From assembly GCA_033765305.1 (NCBI GenBank), contig JANRID010000068.1, forward strand, positions 1 to 20,083: DNA of 20,083 bases, in the 5' to 3' direction. This document shows positions 16,457 through 20,083 of this stretch, piece by piece; positions within the stretch are counted from its first letter, which is position 1, and every line of letters begins with the position of its first letter. The stretch is from RDXT01 sp033765305 (GTDB lineage: Bacteria; Bacteroidota; Bacteroidia; J057). The notes under the pieces are model-generated. The model was not told the origin of the DNA and did no database searches. It was given only the letters and a program-made list of their open reading frames with translations. A program made the translations under genes and the position numbers.

Positions 16457-16464
16457 CAAATATA
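16457..16464 (-). promoter_or_regulatory. -7 box of the Bat operon promoter
   Basis: Minus strand TATATTTG, a perfect TAnnTTTG, 12 bases before the ATG at 16444. The gap to the upstream gene is only 35 bases. The transcript would have a very short leader. The box includes the TTG at 16459, ruling it out as a start if this promoter is used. A TTTC 21 bases upstream is a poor -33 candidate. Confidence 0.7.
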
Positions 16465-16479
16465 GGAGTTTCCGGCTGA

Positions 16480-18387
16480 TTACGCCGAAATCACTCCGGC
16501 GAATACTACGCTGAGCCGTTTCTGATATTGCTCGATCACCCGGAAAATCTCCTTCAGCGTCACCCGTTCGATTTTGCTCAGCTCGTCGAGGGTCAGCAGG
16601 TTGTCGGGCGGCTCGCCCTCCCGGATCTGCCGGCTCTGGTGCTGGAGCCGCAGCCGCATCATGAAGAAGAAGGACTGGTGCAGCTCATGAAACTCCTGGG
16701 CCGTGATGACCCCGGCCTCCTGCAGCTGGGACAGGCGCTCCTCGGTGTTGATGGCCGGCAGGCGGTGCTGCAAGGCATGCACCCGGGCAAAGTCGCTGAT
16801 GGCCCCCATGGCGCGCTTGAGGTTCAGCCCTTTGCGCTTGTTGTCCTGCTCCACCAGCTGAAATCCGCCGAAGAGCGTCAGCGGCGGCTTGTTCGTCAGG
16901 CTGATCCGCGCAAGCTGATTCAGGAAGTAGGACTGTCCTTCGCCCAGCACCTCGAAGGCCGATTCCCGCATCTGCTCCAGCAGCTCCGGATCGCCGTAGA
17001 CGGTGCGGCTGTCGAAAAAGGCGCAGCCCAGGATGGCATGTTCGGCTGCGGGCTCCTGCAGCCACTTGCGGTAGCGCTTCTTCCAGCTGCTCAGGGGCAG
17101 GTTCCATTCGGGGTTTTTCGCCATCAGCCCGCCTTCGCAGTAGGCAAAGCCGATGTAATCCAGCTCTGCGCAGACCTGCTCCCCCAGCTTCAGGAAGTAT
17201 TCCTGCACCCCTTCCAGCCGGCTGGGGTCCACATCCTCGAACACGATGGCGTTGTCCTGGTCGGTGCAGAGGGTCTGTTCCTTGCGGCCCTCGCTGCCGA
17301 GGGCGAGAAAGGCGAAGCGCGCCGGCGCCGGCCCGAGCAGCTTGACGGCACGCTGCACGACGTTCTGCACCACCGCGTCGGCAATGGCGCTGACAATGGG
17401 ATTGACGATCTCCGGACGGGTGCCGCGCTGGATCAGCGTTTCGACGATCTCCGGCGCCTCGGCCCAGCGGAGCTGGAGCGCATGGGCGTCCGATTCCTGG
17501 GTGATGCCGTGCAGGAAAATAAAGGGCGATTTGCCCTGCGCATGCAGCAGATGCTCCAGCGACACCAGCTGCAGCGGCGCGCCGCCGATGCGGATTCCGA
17601 TGTGCTGGGTTTTGAGCCGGATCATGGCCAGAATGGCTTCATAGCTGAACGATTCCGCCGCTACTTCCGGCACCGGGCCTTCCATGACGGTGGAAACTGG
17701 CAGCTCGGACGAGAGCCCGGCTGCGAGCACCCGGCTGCGCAGCATCGCATCGGTGAGAATCCCGGCGGGCCGGCTCTGGCGGTCCAGCACCAGCAGGTGG
17801 TCGCGCTGATGCAGCGACATCAGCCGGGCTGCTTCGCGCAGCGGCATGGAGGCATCGCAGGTCAGGGTATGGGGAATGGCCAGGTCTTCCAGCCGCTGGC
17901 TGAAGGCCAGATCTGCGCTCTGAAAGCCCAGATGGGGCTCCGGCTTGCGCGAGAGCAGGGCTGCATAGCCGCTGTTGAGCATCCGGCGGCCAAACTCGTG
18001 CGTGAAAAATTCGGAAAACTCCTCGTACTGCCGGCACAGCTCGCGGAAGTAGCTGTCGGGCAGCTGCAGGAGCACAGTGGGCTCCAGCGTGCGCACCGAA
18101 CGGACTACGCGGTTGTTGTTCAGCAGCATGGAAATGGCGCCGAAGGTTTCGCCTGCGACGAATACCTCCGGATAGATTTTCTTTTCTCCGCGCTGGAAGT
18201 ATTTCTCGACACTGCCGGCGTATATAAGGGAAAGCTCCTGGCAGACAGATACATCCTGCTGATAGAGCAGCTGATCTGCCGGGAACTCCCGGCGGAAGCA
18301 CAGCTGCGCGAGCTCCTCCAGCTCTGCATCGGGCAGATCCTGGAAGGGCGGCGTGCGTTTCAGGAATTCGATTACAGGATCATTCAT
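16480..18387 (-). CDS. cNMP-binding / CBS / DUF294 nucleotidyltransferase-like protein
   Basis: 635-residue cytoplasmic regulator-type protein. Domains in order: an N-terminal cyclic-nucleotide-binding-like fold (about 5-140, with the FVAGETFGAISMLLNN cassette); a CBS pair (about 165-290, HQRDHLLVLDRQSRPAGILTDAML); a putative nucleotidyltransferase (about 325-460) with GSEGRKEQ at 364-371 and TDQDNAIVFED, as in GlnD-like enzymes; and a helical DUF294 C-terminal domain ending near 630. The arrangement equals that of well-known bacterial DUF294 proteins, whose substrate is unknown. The ATG at 18387 is chosen because the cNMP domain begins there (MNDPVIEFLKRTPPFQDLPD); the open frame continues to 18648 without family character and across a promoter box. 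It ends 35 bases before the Bat operon start. Confidence 0.93.
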   Translation of the reverse strand: MNDPVIEFLKRTPPFQDLPDAELEELAQLCFRREFPADQLLYQQDVSVCQELSLIYAGSVEKYFQRGEKKIYPEVFVAGETFGAISMLLNNNRVVRSVRTLEPTVLLQLPDSYFRELCRQYEEFSEFFTHEFGRRMLNSGYAALLSRKPEPHLGFQSADLAFSQRLEDLAIPHTLTCDASMPLREAARLMSLHQRDHLLVLDRQSRPAGILTDAMLRSRVLAAGLSSELPVSTVMEGPVPEVAAESFSYEAILAMIRLKTQHIGIRIGGAPLQLVSLEHLLHAQGKSPFIFLHGITQESDAHALQLRWAEAPEIVETLIQRGTRPEIVNPIVSAIADAVVQNVVQRAVKLLGPAPARFAFLALGSEGRKEQTLCTDQDNAIVFEDVDPSRLEGVQEYFLKLGEQVCAELDYIGFAYCEGGLMAKNPEWNLPLSSWKKRYRKWLQEPAAEHAILGCAFFDSRTVYGDPELLEQMRESAFEVLGEGQSYFLNQLARISLTNKPPLTLFGGFQLVEQDNKRKGLNLKRAMGAISDFARVHALQHRLPAINTEERLSQLQEAGVITAQEFHELHQSFFFMMRLRLQHQSRQIREGEPPDNLLTLDELSKIERVTLKEIFRVIEQYQKRLSVVFAGVISA

Positions 18388-18550
18388 GGCTTCTGGCGGT
18401 TGGGGCCTCCGCGGCGGGGCGGCAGGCCGGTTGGCAGCAGTAGCAGAAGCAGCGGTTCGATGGAAGGGGGACCGGAAGGGCCGGGGTTCCGGTATATGGG
18501 TATGGTCGTGCAGCGTGATGTGAAGGGCCTGATTTGAAGTGGACACTGGG
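18388..18550 (-). other. Leader region of the DUF294 gene
   Basis: Non-coding stretch of about 160 bases between the -7 box and the ATG, unusually long for this window. It holds a perfect 6-base inverted repeat CCGGAA/TTCCGG (18472-18477 and 18487-18492, nine-base spacer). I recognise no riboswitch or small gene in it. Confidence 0.45.
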
Positions 18551-18558
18551 CAAAGATA
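18551..18558 (-). promoter_or_regulatory. -7 box for the DUF294 gene
   Basis: Minus strand TATCTTTG, a perfect TAnnTTTG. It would give a transcript with a leader of about 155 bases. No well-spaced -33 TTTG is visible. Confidence 0.55.
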
Positions 18559-18633
18559 CGCATGCAGGGTGGGCAACGTTGTGCAAAAACGCTTGCCCGA
18601 TACCCCGGCGCAAGGCTTTGCCGGAAACGGAAC

Positions 18634-18659
18634 CGGCCGGACCCGCAAGGGCCCGGCCG
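18634..18659 (-). terminator. Probable hairpin terminator after the isomerase-like gene
   Basis: An 11-pair stem (CGGCCGGACCC / GGGCCCGGCCG on the plus strand, one G-U wobble in the minus-strand RNA) with a four-base loop, 28 bases after the stop codon. There is only a weak U-rich stretch downstream, so termination efficiency is uncertain. Confidence 0.55.
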
Positions 18660-18687
18660 CTGTCTGTGAGCCGGTTGGCTCCTTGCC

Positions 18688-19698
18688 TCAGGCGCCGAGC
18701 TGGGCGCCTACCTTTTCGAGCAGGGCCTTCGTCGCGCGGATGCCCGCGTATTCGTCCAGCTTGCTGCCTTCGTATTCGATCCCCACATAGCCGCGGTAGC
18801 CGGCATCCTTGACGATCTTCATGATGCGGAGGTAATCGGTTTCGGTTTCGTTGCCTTCGGCATCGAAGTCGTGGCTCTTGGCGCTGACGGCCTTGGCGAA
18901 GGGCATGAACAGCTCCACCCCTTTATACCGGTCGTACATCGTGGCGCAGCCTGCCGACCAGGGATCCTGGCCCGGAGCCGGCTTGGCGCGCTCCACGCAG
19001 AAGTTGCCGAAGTCGGGCAGCATGCCGCAGGTGGGCTTGTTGACCTGCTTCATGACCCCGGCCATCCAGTCGCCGTCGGAGGAATATCCGCCGTGGTTTT
19101 CGACGATGATGTTGATGCCCATCGGCGCAGCGAAATCGGTCAGGCGGCCCAGGCCGTCCACCGCAGCGGCGGCCACTGCCTCGCTGCTGCCTTCGCCGTA
19201 GGCATTCACCCGGATCGAATGGCAGCCCAGCGTTTTGGCCGCCTCCACCCACTTCTTGTGGTTGTCGATGGCCTTCATGCGCGCTTTTTCATCGGTGTCG
19301 CCGAGGCCGCCCTCGCCGTCGATCATGATCAGGAGCTGCTTGACGCCGTTGTCGGCGGCGCGCTTGTTCAGCTCGGCCAGATAAGCCGCATCCTGGGCTT
19401 TGTCCTTGAAGAATGCGTTCACGTACTCGATCGCCTCGATGCCGAACTCATTCCTGGCCGTTGCGGCAAAGTCCAGGTTGTCGAGCTTCTTGTCGAACAG
19501 GGCCTTGTGCAGGGACCATTCGGCGAGGGAGATTTTGAAAAACATCTCGCCGGGCTTGGCTGCCGGGGCAGCCGCGGCGCCCTGCGCCTCCTGTTTGGGT
19601 GCCGGCTGGCAGGATTCAAAGACCCAGGACGCCAGCATCAGACCGGCGCTTGCACGGGCGCTGTCCTTCAGGAAATGTCTGCGGGAGTAGCGGTTCAT
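18688..19698 (-). CDS. Tat-exported lipoprotein, sugar phosphate isomerase/epimerase (AP endonuclease 2-like TIM barrel)
   Basis: 336 residues. The N-terminus MNRYSRRHFLKDSARASAGL has a twin-arginine motif (SRRHFLK), followed by a hydrophobic stretch and Cys (residue 31, in WVFESC), so it is probably exported folded by Tat and lipidated. The rest is a xylose-isomerase-like TIM barrel: SLAEWSLHKALFDKKLDNLD, then metal-ligand segments IVENHGGYSSDGDW, GMLPDFGNFC, KSHDFDAEGNETETDY and YVGIEYEGSKLDE. Such proteins are common in Bacteroidota near sugar-catabolic genes, and the substrate is unknown. The ATG at 19698 is chosen because it starts the Tat signal; the open frame reaches 19971 but runs through the dispersed repeat. 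It has a 145-base upstream gap with no strong promoter match; TATCTTGT near 19754-19761 is the best candidate. Confidence 0.9.
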   Translation of the reverse strand: MNRYSRRHFLKDSARASAGLMLASWVFESCQPAPKQEAQGAAAAPAAKPGEMFFKISLAEWSLHKALFDKKLDNLDFAATARNEFGIEAIEYVNAFFKDKAQDAAYLAELNKRAADNGVKQLLIMIDGEGGLGDTDEKARMKAIDNHKKWVEAAKTLGCHSIRVNAYGEGSSEAVAAAAVDGLGRLTDFAAPMGINIIVENHGGYSSDGDWMAGVMKQVNKPTCGMLPDFGNFCVERAKPAPGQDPWSAGCATMYDRYKGVELFMPFAKAVSAKSHDFDAEGNETETDYLRIMKIVKDAGYRGYVGIEYEGSKLDEYAGIRATKALLEKVGAQLGA

Positions 19699-19842
19699 AC
19701 GGAGTAGTGTAGATAATGAGACCTCTTGCAGCCGGAAGCAGCCAGCTGCGAGGCAACAAGATACGCAGCTTCCCGCGTTTGCGGCCAGCCTTTCCCAAAA
19801 AATCCAAATGATGCAAAGCTTTTTCCTGCTTCTGCACCCTTC

Positions 19843-19999
19843 AGTAACACTCAAAAAATAACCTCCAGAGGTTGCTATGGGATGTTGTGCGAAGACAAGG
19901 AAGAAAAACCGAGTTTGGCGGGCCAAATGAGGGCTTTTCTGACGCAGTATTCGTGCAAAAGACCGAGTCAACAGCGGAATGTATTTTTTGAGCGTTACT
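19843..19999. repeat. Dispersed MITE-like repeat, copy B (157 bp, 18-bp terminal inverted repeats)
   Basis: Ends AGTAACACTCAAAAAATA (19843-19860) and TATTTTTTGAGCGTTACT (19982-19999) are inverted repeats with one mismatch in 18. The interior matches copy A at 3456-3611, with about 64 near-identical core bases including the TTTGGC-GG-GCCAAA palindrome. On the minus strand a hairpin AACCTC/GAGGTT (19860-19873) is followed by a run of six T (19858-19853), like an intrinsic terminator. Its right end is the last base of the stop codon (19999-20001) of the next minus-strand gene. No flanking target duplication is obvious. Confidence 0.9.
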
Positions 20000-20083
20000 C
20001 AGGGCTCCCGCACCAGCACCAGCGCAGCGCGGTCGGCAGCGATGGCCTGCTGGTACAGGTCTGCGAAGGCCGGATACTGGTCT
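19999..20083 (-). CDS. C-terminal end of an unidentified protein (5' part outside window)
   Basis: The minus strand is open from the right edge to TGA at 20001-19999 and reads DQYPAFADLYQQAIAADR, then AALVLVREP. The amino acid mix and codon use look like real coding sequence in this genome. Only 27 residues are visible, too few to name the family. The stop codon abuts the dispersed repeat exactly as the pseudouridine synthase gene does with copy A. Confidence 0.55.
   Translation of the reverse strand, partial: DQYPAFADLYQQAIAADRAALVLVREP

Noticed and set aside
16528..18537. Long plus-strand open frame opposite the DUF294 gene
   Set aside because: Antisense to a well-recognised multidomain protein; the composition is rich in His/Gln/Leu from reversed codons, with no family motif.

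Overview
The window reads as chromosomal DNA of a GC-rich member of the Bacteroidota (inference). The evidence is a complete Bat (Bacteroides aerotolerance) operon, a scpB-rluB pair, a stand-alone early-set/CBM48 protein, and several upstream sites matching the Bacteroidota -7 promoter element TAnnTTTG. Base composition is clearly GC-rich by eye. A high-GC lineage such as Saprospiria/Lewinella-like bacteria would fit, but nothing here fixes the genus. Coding density is high. I see no rRNA, tRNA, CRISPR array or transposase gene.

Layout, left to right. Bases 1-3423 (+) hold most of a type I restriction HsdR subunit whose 5' end lies outside the window; its HsdM and HsdS partners are not visible here. 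Bases 3456-3611 are copy A of a dispersed repeat with degraded inverted ends. Bases 3611-5729 (-) carry scpB (chromosome segregation) overlapping an RluB-type 23S rRNA pseudouridine synthase with a very long arginine-rich N-terminal tail. Bases 5874-6182 (-) encode a small glycogen-binding-like protein with its own promoter and a strong intrinsic terminator. Bases 6349-8028 (-) encode an exported YtcJ-like amidohydrolase. A divergent promoter region separates it from a (+) two-gene unit: a PPP-family protein phosphatase (8131-8865) and a seven-bladed WD40 propeller (8876-9787).

Bases 9813-16444 (-) form one seven-gene Bat operon. In transcription order it contains a membrane-anchored DUF4381-like protein, BatA, BatB, BatC, a small four-helix-bundle protein, BatD and BatE. 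Three junctions are ATGA overlaps and two are gaps of 3-4 bases, so translation is probably coupled. The promoter overlaps a possible TTG start of the first gene, which fixes the ATG at 16444 as the start. MoxR and DUF58 genes, which often precede this operon, are absent. Upstream lie a cNMP-binding/CBS/DUF294 nucleotidyltransferase (16480-18387), then a Tat-exported lipoprotein of the sugar phosphate isomerase/epimerase family (18688-19698). Copy B of the repeat is at 19843-19999, followed by the last codons of another (-) gene at the right edge.

The most unusual feature is the 156-157 bp repeat. Copy B has 18-bp terminal inverted repeats with one mismatch, the two copies are roughly 90% identical, and both begin exactly at the last base of the stop codon of a (-) strand gene. 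On that strand each also carries a small hairpin followed by a T-run. This suggests a small mobile element that settles at gene ends and may act as a portable transcription terminator. The second unusual point is the four-helix-bundle gene built into the Bat operon.
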